Source of the DNA: Endomicrobiia bacterium
GTDB taxonomy: Bacteria > Elusimicrobiota > Endomicrobiia > PHAN01
Reading direction: 5' to 3'
Length of the DNA stretch: 9,397 bases
Assembly: GCA_030018875.1 (NCBI GenBank)
Contig: JASEHK010000044.1
Span: forward strand, 1-9,397
The position numbers and the translations under genes were made by a program. Shown in pieces: positions 1 through 5,269 of the stretch. Numbering within the stretch: the first letter of the stretch is position 1; each line of letters opens with the position of its first letter. The notes beneath the pieces were generated by a model. That model was not told where the DNA came from. It searched no databases and saw nothing but the letters and a program-made list of their open reading frames with translations.

Positions 1-1
1 C

Positions 2-1333
2 GCGCCGCGCGAGTTGGGTCTCGAAGGCGGTCATTCCGCAAGAAGAATACTTCATGTCGGCGACAAGACGGGCGCCTCGATAGAGAACGCGCTGATAGCC
101 GCCGCGCGCCTTCGCCGGCCCCGTATCAAAATACTTGAAAATCACGCCGCCATAGACCTGATAACCAAAAATAAAATAGAGCGCCTGAACGTTCGTCGCC
201 GCCCAAATATATGTTACGGCGCGTACGCGCTGGACACCGTCGGCGGAAATGTAGTCGAGATTCTCGCCAGACGGACGGTTCTGGCGACGGGCGGCGCCGG
301 AAAGGTTTATCTCTACACCTCCAACCCCGACGTCGCCACGGGCGACGGCATTGCGATGGCCCGTCGCGCCGGTTGCCGCGTGTCAAATATGGAGTTCGTG
401 CAGTTCCACCCGACGTGTCTTTACTATCCGGGCAACAAATCCCTCGACGGCGGCAAGTGCCATGAATCTGCCAGCCAACCCGCGCGCTCATTTCTTATCT
501 CGGAGGCGCTTAGAGGCGAAGGCGCCGTCCTTCGTCTGAAAAACGGACGCCGGTTCTTGAAGAATTATCATCCCGCCGCGGAGCTCTCTGCGCGCGATAT
601 CGTGGCGCGCGCCATAGATTCCGAGCTTAAAAAAAGCGGCGACGACTACGCGCTTCTGGACATAACTGCCCGTCCGTCCGAGTTCATCAAAAAACGTTTC
701 CCCAAAATATACGAATCGTGTCTGTCCGTCGGGATAGACATAACCTCGATGCCGATACCGGTCGTGCCCTCGGCGCATTACTTCTGCGGCGGCGTCTTAA
801 CCGACGACAACGGCGCCACGGACATAGCGGGGCTCTATGCCGTCGGTGAGACGGCATCCACCGGACTGCACGGCGCAAACCGCCTCGCGTCGAACTCCCT
901 TTTGGAGTGTATGGCCTTCGCGCATTTCGCGTCCGAAAAAATCAAATCCGACCCGACATTCCGTCGAGCCGCCGTAAGTTTTCCGGCGATACCCAGGTGG
1001 GACCCCGGAGCCGCCTCAAGCTCCGACGAATCCGTCGTCATCTCTCAGAATTGGGACGAGATCCGGCGCTTTATGTGGAACTACGTCGGGATAGTCCGTT
1101 CCGACAAAAGGCTCCGCCGCGCCCGCGAAAGAATCGGGCTCATCAAAAAAGAGATCAACGAGTACTACTGGAACTTCCACGTGTCGCGCGACATAATAGA
1201 ATTGAGAAACATCGCCGTCGTGGCCGACCTGGTCGTGCGCTCGGCGGCGGCGCGTCTTGAGTCGCGCGGGCTTCACTATAATATAGACCATCCCCAAAAA
1301 TCCGCCGAGTACAGGAAGGATACCGTAATTTGA
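2..1333 (+). CDS. nadB: L-aspartate oxidase, 5' end missing
   Basis: Flavoenzyme that oxidises L-aspartate to iminoaspartate, the first step of de novo NAD synthesis; NadA would use the product. The reading frame is open from base 2, so the start lies outside the window; roughly the first 110 residues (FAD-binding nucleotide fold) are missing. Visible NadB signatures in order: EGGHSARRILH near base 23, ATGGAGKVY near 285, VQFHPT near 400, DIVARAID near 595 (catalytic-arginine region), PSAHYFCGGVLTD near 769, GLHGANRLASNSLLE near 866, and a C-terminal helical domain with RRFMWNYVGIVR and SRGLHY. The C-terminus ends where the family normally ends. Odd: about 16 extra residues at 431-478, between LYYP and the ARSFLISEALRGEGA block. 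The HYxCGG and GLHGANR blocks favour NadB over the related succinate dehydrogenase or fumarate reductase flavoproteins. Confidence 0.96.
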   Translation, partial: APRELGLEGGHSARRILHVGDKTGASIENALIAAARLRRPRIKILENHAAIDLITKNKIERLNVRRRPNICYGAYALDTVGGNVVEILARRTVLATGGAGKVYLYTSNPDVATGDGIAMARRAGCRVSNMEFVQFHPTCLYYPGNKSLDGGKCHESASQPARSFLISEALRGEGAVLRLKNGRRFLKNYHPAAELSARDIVARAIDSELKKSGDDYALLDITARPSEFIKKRFPKIYESCLSVGIDITSMPIPVVPSAHYFCGGVLTDDNGATDIAGLYAVGETASTGLHGANRLASNSLLECMAFAHFASEKIKSDPTFRRAAVSFPAIPRWDPGAASSSDESVVISQNWDEIRRFMWNYVGIVRSDKRLRRARERIGLIKKEINEYYWNFHVSRDIIELRNIAVVADLVVRSAAARLESRGLHYNIDHPQKSAEYRKDTVI

Positions 1334-1418
1334 TGTTTTTTCTCGGGGGCGATCGTTCTGTGGCGTAGCGGATTATTCATTTTATTTTTCAACATCGTAT
1401 GGATAGCGTAAAAAAGTC

Positions 1419-1583
1419 GTGACGGGCGCCGACAGAACAAGAGAAGTCCACGAAACGCTCGTAAACAAGGGAAAGACCGAGACAAAATACGAAGATTGTT
1501 ACCATGGAGAGCACAAGGGCTACAAAGCCGCGGATGTAAAATATTCCGCCCGGCGCAAAGAATTAGGCGTGCAAGGGCAATAA
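1419..1583 (+). CDS. doubtful small hypothetical protein, 54 aa
   Basis: An ORF starting with GTG and ending in TAA, in the gap between nadB and aroQ. The product is hydrophilic and lysine/glutamate-rich, with a Tyr-rich middle (KYEDCYHGEHKGYK at residues 23-36) and no membrane segment or signal peptide. I do not recognise it. In favour: the frame is closed upstream by TAG at 1404 and stays open for 55 codons, and many codons end in G or C as in the neighbours. Against: no Shine-Dalgarno before GTG, no better start codon, and shortness. It could also be the remnant of a decayed gene. A short ATG ORF (MDSVKKS) at 1399 ends just before it in another frame, which would fit a frameshifted relic. 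Confidence 0.25.
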   Translation: MTGADRTREVHETLVNKGKTETKYEDCYHGEHKGYKAADVKYSARRKELGVQGQ

Positions 1584-1615
1584 TAAAGATGGTCGCACTA
1601 ACGGCAAAGTCGTCC

Positions 1616-1640
1616 TATAATGCCGGATTTTTGCTATAAT
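1616..1640 (+). promoter_or_regulatory. tandem -10 boxes, aroQ promoter
   Basis: Two perfect TATAAT hexamers lie 19 bases apart, at 1616-1621 and 1635-1640. The second is preceded by TG plus one base (TGCTATAAT), the extended -10 form that works without a good -35, and indeed no clear -35 is present for either box. A start 7 bases after the second box falls on the A of the aroQ ATG at 1647, which would give a leaderless transcript; the first box would start near 1628 and give a leader of about 19 bases. Promoter function is inferred from consensus and position only. Confidence 0.65.
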
Positions 1641-1646
1641 TACATC

Positions 1647-2081
1647 ATGAAAAAAATACTCGTAATCCACGGCCCGAACTTAAATCTCCTCGGCGAGCGC
1701 GAGCCCGAGATTTACGGTAATTTCACGCTCGAAGAAATCAACTCCAAAGCGGCCGCCCGCGCCAAGTCGCTTGGCCTTGAGGCGGATTTTTTTCAGTCCA
1801 ATTCCGAGGGCGACATCGTTGACACCATCGGCGCCGCCCGCAAAAAATACGACGGCATAATAATCAATCCCGCCGCCTACACCCATACGAGCGTAGCCAT
1901 CAGGGACGCCATCTCGGCATCGGGTCTTCCCGTCGTGGAAGTTCACCTCTCCAACATCTATAAAAGAGAGGATTTCCGTCGGAAATCCCTCATCGCCGAT
2001 GTCTGTGTCGGACAGATATCGGGCTTCGGCGTTACGGGCTACGCGCTTGCCGTGGAAGCTCTCGCCTCTCGGCCCGAATAA
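1647..2081 (+). CDS. aroQ: 3-dehydroquinate dehydratase, type II
   Basis: Cytosolic shikimate-pathway enzyme that dehydrates 3-dehydroquinate to 3-dehydroshikimate. The 144-residue length is typical of the type II (AroQ) family, which forms dodecamers. Family blocks: HGPNLNLLGEREPEIYG at residues 8-24, with the catalytic Tyr23 and loop Arg18; INPAAYTHTS at 73-82, with Asn74; EVHLSNIYKREDFR at 98-111, with His100. All expected active-site residues are present. I chose ATG 1647 because MKKILVIHGPN is the usual N-terminus; an in-frame ATG at 1620 lies inside a TATAAT box and would add nine unlikely residues. There is no Shine-Dalgarno sequence. The gene starts the aroQ-pepQ-efp-accB-accC cluster, with 61 bases to pepQ. 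Confidence 0.96.
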   Translation: MKKILVIHGPNLNLLGEREPEIYGNFTLEEINSKAAARAKSLGLEADFFQSNSEGDIVDTIGAARKKYDGIIINPAAYTHTSVAIRDAISASGLPVVEVHLSNIYKREDFRRKSLIADVCVGQISGFGVTGYALAVEALASRPE

Positions 2082-2142
2082 TTTAGCCAAAAACGCAACA
2101 AAATCCGCATTGCTCTATTTGAATATCGTTCGTCAGTCGCCG

Positions 2143-3177
2143 ATGTTCCATTTAAGAATAAAAAAACTCTCATCCGCTCTCGACGATAATTCCGCATACC
2201 TGGCCGCCTTGTCGCAGGATGTCTTTTATCTTACGGGCGCGCCCTTCGACGGATTTTTCGCCCTCGTGAATCGCTGCGGAAATATCATACTTGCCGCCGG
2301 ACGTATGACTGCCCGTCAGGTCGGGGATTATTTCGGAGACAAAAAAGTCGTTTCCGGCGATTCTCCCGCCGAAACAGTCCTCGCCGCCGCCCGCAAACTT
2401 GGAGTCCGGCGCCTCTTTCTTTCGCCGTCCGCGCCGACCGGTCTTTTGCGCGAGATTAAAAAAGCGCCCGCCTCCCTGAATCTGCGCCTCCTCGAAAGCG
2501 ACGACCTCGTTCGCCTGCGCGAAATCAAAGAAAAAGAAGAGATAGCCATTATCGGGGAAAATCAGCGAATAACCCGCCGCGCCGTCGCAGCGCTCGGCCG
2601 TATGGTCTTGAAAAAAGGCGTCAGCGAGCGCGAAGTCCGTCGCCGAATCATCGAGTATTTTCTCAGGATGGACGGCGACCCGGCATTCGATCCGATAGTG
2701 GCGTTCGGCAAGAACTCAGCCGTTCCGCATCACGTCGCCGGTCCGTCGCGCCTGAAGGACTCCGATGTCGCCATGATTGACGCCGGTTTCCGTCGGAAAG
2801 GGTACGCTTCCGACTTGACAAGAACGTACTTATTAGGTAGAATATCCCCGCTAAAAAAAACAGTTTTCGAGACGGTAAAAGCCGCCCGGAAATCTGCGAT
2901 TTCATCAATCCGCGCCGGAGTCGCCTGCGCGGCAGTTGACGCCGCCGCCCGTCGAATAATCACAAAACGGGGTTTCGGCGGCGATTTTATTCACGGGACG
3001 GGTCACGGGCTCGGCATTGAGGTGCACGAATCGCCCTCGCTCGTCGAAAAATCGCGCGGGACGCTCCTGAACCGAATGGTCGTTACCGTCGAGCCGGGCG
3101 TCTATATCCGCGGAGAATTCGGCGTCCGCATCGAGGACGTTGTTGTCGTCGAAAAAAAAGGTTGCGAGGTTTTGTAA
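2143..3177 (+). CDS. pepQ: Xaa-Pro aminopeptidase / dipeptidase, M24 family
   Basis: Metallopeptidase of family M24B that removes an N-terminal residue before proline or splits Xaa-Pro dipeptides; probably cytosolic, as there is no signal peptide. The 344 residues comprise an N-terminal creatinase-like domain (about 1-125) and a C-terminal pita-bread catalytic domain. All five metal ligands are present: Asp213 (DAG), Asp224 (SDLTRT), His288 (GTGHGLG), Glu317 (VEPGVY) and Glu331 (RIEDV). The ATG at 2143 is chosen because the sequence after it matches the usual family start; the frame is open further upstream into aroQ, so a TTG at 2119 cannot be excluded, and there is no Shine-Dalgarno for either. 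The gene normally lies between aroQ and efp, as here. It contains an apparent internal promoter (2815-2843). PepQ versus PepP/YqhT naming is not decided. Confidence 0.93.
   Translation: MFHLRIKKLSSALDDNSAYLAALSQDVFYLTGAPFDGFFALVNRCGNIILAAGRMTARQVGDYFGDKKVVSGDSPAETVLAAARKLGVRRLFLSPSAPTGLLREIKKAPASLNLRLLESDDLVRLREIKEKEEIAIIGENQRITRRAVAALGRMVLKKGVSEREVRRRIIEYFLRMDGDPAFDPIVAFGKNSAVPHHVAGPSRLKDSDVAMIDAGFRRKGYASDLTRTYLLGRISPLKKTVFETVKAARKSAISSIRAGVACAAVDAAARRIITKRGFGGDFIHGTGHGLGIEVHESPSLVEKSRGTLLNRMVVTVEPGVYIRGEFGVRIEDVVVVEKKGCEVL
2815..2843 (+). promoter_or_regulatory. near-consensus sigma70-type promoter inside pepQ
   Basis: TTGACA (2815-2820, perfect -35) is followed by exactly 17 bases and TAGAAT (2838-2843, five of six matches to the -10). 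Transcription would start near 2850, about 350 bases upstream of the first small island gene. The codons here (TTG ACA AGA, TTA TTA GGT AGA ATA) use AT-rich synonyms where the rest of the gene mostly prefers CTC/CTT, CGC/CGT and GGC, suggesting selection on the DNA itself. It could drive the toxin-antitoxin island and efp. Promoter activity is inferred from sequence. Confidence 0.6.
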
Positions 3178-3185
3178 AAATTACC

Positions 3186-3192
3186 GAGGGGG
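3186..3192 (+). promoter_or_regulatory. ribosome binding site of first antitoxin gene
   Basis: GAGGGGG lies just before two adjacent ATG codons (3195 and 3198). Counting from its GAGG core, the distance is 5 bases to the first and 8 to the second, so the second is slightly better placed, and either is better than the TTG at 3162 inside the pepQ end. Confidence 0.65.
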
Positions 3193-3197
3193 AAATG

Positions 3198-3392
3198 ATG
3201 AGTACGGCCGTTATGCCTAAACCCAAGTTTATCATAGATGAAAAAGGCAGAAAGAAAGAAGTTATTCTTGATGTCAGGGACTATCGGGAACTTTTGGAGG
3301 ATCTGGAAGACCTCCGCGATGCCGTTTTGAGGCCATCCGCGCCTTCTCGTTCTTTTCGCGAGTATCACAACGAAAGAATGAGAAGAAGTTGA
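3198..3392 (+). CDS. Phd/RelB-like antitoxin, apparently without its own toxin
   Basis: A 64-residue protein (65 if ATG 3195 is used). Residues 9-40 (PKFIIDEKGRKKEVILDVRDY, then ELLEDLEDL) resemble the compact Phd/RelB-type antitoxins that begin with a short beta hairpin followed by a helix; such proteins bind their own promoter and wrap their C-terminal tail around a RelE/ParE toxin. The C-terminal half (about 34-60, ending in SRSFREYHNER) aligns without gaps to the antitoxin at 3624-3830. No toxin gene follows directly: the next ORF (3430) is not RelE-like. It may be an orphan left after toxin loss, or it may act on the RelE at 3827. It starts 20 bases after pepQ with a good Shine-Dalgarno, and the region is poorer in GC than its surroundings. 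The family assignment rests on pattern recognition. Confidence 0.7.
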   Translation: MSTAVMPKPKFIIDEKGRKKEVILDVRDYRELLEDLEDLRDAVLRPSAPSRSFREYHNERMRRS

Positions 3393-3417
3393 GATAGAAT
3401 CATTTTATCAGGTAATC

Positions 3418-3422
3418 AGGGA
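3418..3422 (+). promoter_or_regulatory. ribosome binding site supporting a TTG start
   Basis: AGGGA is followed by 7 bases and TTG at 3430. This is the only good site in the gap and is the reason for calling the 53-residue ORF from TTG. Confidence 0.45.
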
Positions 3423-3429
3423 AGTTACA

Positions 3430-3591
3430 TTGAAGTTGAAAGAACAATACCCTTTTGAATATGAAGATTACGATGACATCTATAAAAAATATAAGGGCAG
3501 ATCCTTTGAAGAACATCTTATGGATCTTGAAGCGGCGTGGTTGTCTGAGTTAAAAACAAGTTCTAAAGATAAACAAAAAAGAAGGAGATAA
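3430..3591 (+). CDS. unknown 53-residue protein in the toxin-antitoxin island
   Basis: ORF with a TTG start, Shine-Dalgarno AGGGA 7 bases upstream, and TAA stop. The product is highly charged: an acidic, tyrosine-rich first half (QYPFEYEDYDDIYKKY, residues 6-21), then GRSFEEHLMDLEAAWLSELK (23-42), probably a helix, then a basic tail. No membrane segment or signal. It is not RelE-like, and I do not recognise the family. RSFEEH (24-29) resembles the R-S/P-F-x-E-Y motif in both flanking antitoxins, which hints that it too is an antitoxin or the remnant of one. The frame stays open and protein-like for 16 codons upstream (to 3382) without a usual start, so the present gene may be a shortened one. 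Local GC over 3391-3600 is about 32 percent by my count. Confidence 0.45.
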   Translation: MKLKEQYPFEYEDYDDIYKKYKGRSFEEHLMDLEAAWLSELKTSSKDKQKRRR

Positions 3592-3611
3592 AAGAAACGA
3601 AAACAAAGTTC

Positions 3612-3616
3612 GGAGG
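3612..3616 (+). promoter_or_regulatory. ribosome binding site of second antitoxin gene
   Basis: GGAGG with 7 bases to ATG 3624: a canonical site, stronger than those of most surrounding housekeeping genes. Confidence 0.75.
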
Positions 3617-3623
3617 TTCAAAT

Positions 3624-3830
3624 ATGGCGCAGGCAATAGCAAAAGTATTTATGTGCGCGTTCAAGTCGCTGCCGTATGAGGAAAGGGAGAGTTTTCTGGC
3701 GGAATTGGTAAAAAGTAGAAGATACAGGGAAGATTTAATTGATTTAGCCGCAATCGAGTCAAGACGAAATGAGCCGTCAAGACCGTTTAGCGAATATCTG
3801 GAAGAACGCAAAAAAAGAGAACAGAAGTGA
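3624..3830 (+). CDS. RelE-family antitoxin
   Basis: A 68-residue charged protein placed directly before, and overlapping, a RelE/ParE toxin gene, as expected of a type II antitoxin. Residues 14-30 (KSLPYEERESFLAELVK) resemble the helical N-terminus of the small antitoxins that precede RelE-type toxins, and the C-terminal tail (PSRPFSEYLEERKKRE, 51-66) is the likely toxin-binding part. Residues 36-62 match residues 34-60 of the antitoxin at 3198 at about 14 of 27 positions without a gap, while the N-terminal halves differ. A strong GGAGG site fixes the start. Its TGA overlaps the toxin GTG by four bases (GTGA), giving translational coupling with antitoxin first. It probably represses its own operon. 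Role inferred from context and composition. Confidence 0.75.
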   Translation: MAQAIAKVFMCAFKSLPYEERESFLAELVKSRRYREDLIDLAAIESRRNEPSRPFSEYLEERKKREQK

Positions 3831-4084
3831 GCCATATCGTTAGGATCAAAAAATCCGCCGAGAAAGAAATTTATACGCTCCCCGCAAATATTCATCAAAA
3901 AATAGCCGAGGCCATATTGAAATTGGGAAAAGAAGCCCGGCCTGTCGGGAGCGTGAAACTGCAGGGCGGACGGGACGGGTATCGCATCCGCGTCGGTAAT
4001 TACAGAATAATTTATACGATAGATGATAAAAATAGAATTGTTGAAATCGGCGGCGTCGGTCATAGAAAAGAGGTTTATAGATAG
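3827..4084 (+). CDS. relE: RelE/ParE-family toxin
   Basis: An 85-residue toxin of the RelE/ParE superfamily. RelE members cut mRNA in the ribosomal A site; ParE members poison gyrase. Visible family blocks: VRIKKSAEKEIYTLP (5-19), VKLQGGRDGYRIRVGNYRIIYTI (43-65) and VEIGGVGHRKEVYR (72-85). Arg60, Arg80 and Tyr84 stand where Escherichia coli RelE has its catalytic Arg61, Arg81 and Tyr87, and Lys44 could serve as one of its basic residues, so mRNA cleavage is more likely than gyrase poisoning. The length is normal and nothing is broken. The GTG start overlaps the upstream antitoxin stop, and 51 bases separate the gene from efp. The module sits between two conserved housekeeping genes. The specific symbol is generic to the family. 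Confidence 0.88.
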   Translation: MSHIVRIKKSAEKEIYTLPANIHQKIAEAILKLGKEARPVGSVKLQGGRDGYRIRVGNYRIIYTIDDKNRIVEIGGVGHRKEVYR

Positions 4085-4135
4085 AGAACCGAAAGCGGCC
4101 TTGAGCGCAAAAACCGGCTCACAGGATAAAATGAA

Positions 4136-4693
4136 ATGATAGACACGTCAAGTTTCAAAAACGGCACAAATATCGAAGTTGACGGACACCCATACACGGT
4201 AGTGTGGTTTCAGCACCACAAGCCCGGCAAGGGCGGCGCCGTGATGAGAGTCAAACTGCGCCATCTCAAAACCGGCGGGCAGACAGAGCGCACGTTCAAA
4301 TCCGGCGAAAAATTCCGCGAAGTGGAAGTCCGCCGCGCCAAAAAACAGTATCTTTACAAGGATGCCGACACCTACTATTTTATGGATCTTGAGACATACG
4401 ATAATGTGGGACTTTCAAAGGAGAAACTCGGACTTACCGTGAATTTTCTGAAACCCGACACCCAGGTTGAGGGGCTGTATCTCGACGGAGAGTTCATCGG
4501 CATAGATGTCCCCGTAATAATGGAGTTCAAAATCGAGAATACCGTGCCCGGAGTAAAGGGCGACACCGTCTCAAACGTCCTGAAGTCCGCCACCATTGAG
4601 ACGGGCGCCGAAGTCAGCGTCCCGCTTTTTATAAAAGAAGGCGATGTCGTGAGGGTAGATACCCGCACAGGAGAATACGTGGAGCGGGCCTGA
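4136..4693 (+). CDS. efp: translation elongation factor P
   Basis: Binds stalled ribosomes between the P and E sites and promotes peptide-bond formation at consecutive prolines. The 185 residues form the three expected beta-barrel domains: an N-terminal KOW-like domain (about 1-65) with the tip loop KPGKGGA, domain II (about 66-130) and domain III, ending GEVY-like as VDTRTGEYVERA. Lys32 in the tip loop is the residue modified in lysine-type EF-P (for example by EpmA), so this protein belongs to the lysine type; no modification enzyme is in the window. AGGA (4123-4126) lies 9 bases before ATG 4136; a nearer ATG at 4131 hits a stop after two codons. In the common gene order efp follows pepQ directly; here the toxin-antitoxin island separates them. 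accB follows after 47 bases. Confidence 0.97.
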   Translation: MIDTSSFKNGTNIEVDGHPYTVVWFQHHKPGKGGAVMRVKLRHLKTGGQTERTFKSGEKFREVEVRRAKKQYLYKDADTYYFMDLETYDNVGLSKEKLGLTVNFLKPDTQVEGLYLDGEFIGIDVPVIMEFKIENTVPGVKGDTVSNVLKSATIETGAEVSVPLFIKEGDVVRVDTRTGEYVERA

Positions 4694-4740
4694 TAAAAAA
4701 TGCCCGTCGCGACGCAGACATAAATATCCGCGAGAAAAAA

Positions 4741-5184
4741 ATGTCGGAAATAAAAGAGATACTGAAGATCATTAAAGACACCGATATAACCGGTATTCGC
4801 GTAGAATCGGGAGATTTTAAGTTTGCCGCGAAGCGCGACGCCGCGCCTTCGTCGCCCGAGGGCAATGATCCCGCGGCACAAGAGACATCCGATGTTTCCG
4901 CGCCGGTTCCCGGAGCCGTCGCCGCCGAGCCGTCCAAAAAGCGTATGAGCATAAAATCGCCGATGGTCGGGACTTTCTTCAACGCGCCCGCGCCGGACCG
5001 TCCGCCTCTGGTGATAAAGGGAAATCACGTGGAATATGCCCAGAAGGTCGGCGTCGTCGAGGCGATGAAGATATTAAAGGATGTCGTCTCTCCGGTAAAG
5101 GGCGTTATTGTCGAGGTCCTTGTGGAAAACAATACTCCCGTAGAGTACGGACGGGAGCTTTTTCTGGTCGAGACCCAGGAATAA
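4741..5184 (+). CDS. accB: biotin carboxyl carrier protein of acetyl-CoA carboxylase
   Basis: Carries CO2 on biotin between biotin carboxylase (AccC) and the carboxyltransferase in the first committed step of fatty acid synthesis. The 147 residues begin with a short N-terminal segment (1-35), then an Ala/Pro-rich flexible linker (about 36-70) and a biotinyl domain (about 74-147). The biotin site is EAMKI with Lys110. The PMVGTFFNAPAPD block (76-88, containing the family thumb region) and the closing LFLVETQE are typical of AccB rather than of other biotinyl proteins. The ATG is preceded by GAG and an A-run, a weak ribosome site. accC follows after 85 bases, which include a hairpin repeat. Confidence 0.96.
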   Translation: MSEIKEILKIIKDTDITGIRVESGDFKFAAKRDAAPSSPEGNDPAAQETSDVSAPVPGAVAAEPSKKRMSIKSPMVGTFFNAPAPDRPPLVIKGNHVEYAQKVGVVEAMKILKDVVSPVKGVIVEVLVENNTPVEYGRELFLVETQE

Positions 5185-5193
5185 TATCCACTC

Positions 5194-5254
5194 GCAATCT
5201 CACAATAAGCGAGATTGCTTCGTCGTCCCGATGTCCGTCGGGAGTCCTCGCAAT
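5194..5254. repeat. hairpin-forming intergenic repeat between accB and accC
   Basis: Two inverted pairs are visible: GCAATCTC (5194-5201) with GAGATTGC (5211-5218), 8 bp with a 9-base loop; and TCCCGA (5226-5231) with TCGGGA (5238-5243), 6 bp with a 6-base loop. The second is enclosed by ATTGC (5214-5218) and GCAAT (5250-5254), making a longer imperfect hairpin. Read on the minus strand it has the pattern TCATTGCGAGGA ... GACGAAGCAATCTC, which I recall as a dispersed intergenic repeat in many environmental bacterial genomes. Only one copy lies in this window, so dispersal cannot be shown here. No T-run follows, so it is not a standard terminator. The + strand reading is open and in frame with accC from ATG 5231. 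Confidence 0.65.
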
Positions 5255-5269
5255 GACATTGGAAAGTTT

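Larger units (their letters stand above)
1334..1646. other. intergenic region between nadB and aroQ
   Basis: A 313-base stretch without a recognised gene. It holds a T-run (1335-1340) just after the nadB stop but no stem before it, so I do not call a terminator. One ORF of 54 codons with a GTG start (1419-1583) is listed separately as doubtful. The last 31 bases hold two perfect TATAAT hexamers (1616-1621 and 1635-1640) directed at aroQ. A distant 6-bp inverted pair (GATGTT 1333-1338, AACATC 1391-1396) is too short to mean much. No tRNA, riboswitch or tandem repeat was seen. Confidence 0.6.

Noticed and set aside
907..1260. + strand ORF of 117 codons inside nadB
   Set aside because: Out of frame with nadB and arginine-rich, as expected of a frame shift of GC-rich coding DNA.
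1334..1345. Rho-independent terminator after nadB
   Set aside because: There is a T-run but no GC-rich stem before it.
1620..1646. ATG 1620 as the aroQ start
   Set aside because: It overlaps a TATAAT box and adds nine residues absent from the family; ATG 1647 gives the normal N-terminus.
1819..1848. TTGACA inside aroQ as a promoter
   Set aside because: No acceptable -10 box at 16-18 bases; the same holds for TTGACA at 5373-5378 in accC.
1999..2142. Upstream extension of pepQ overlapping aroQ
   Set aside because: The 48 extra residues look like out-of-frame aroQ and intergenic sequence, and family similarity starts at ATG 2143.
3563..4063. Antisense ORF of 166 codons opposite the antitoxin and RelE genes
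   Set aside because: Lies across two well-supported + strand genes with proper ribosome sites; its phenylalanine-rich product is what antisense of lysine-rich coding gives.
4375..5028. Antisense ORF of 217 codons across efp and accB
   Set aside because: Overlaps two certain genes and their gap; no recognisable motif.
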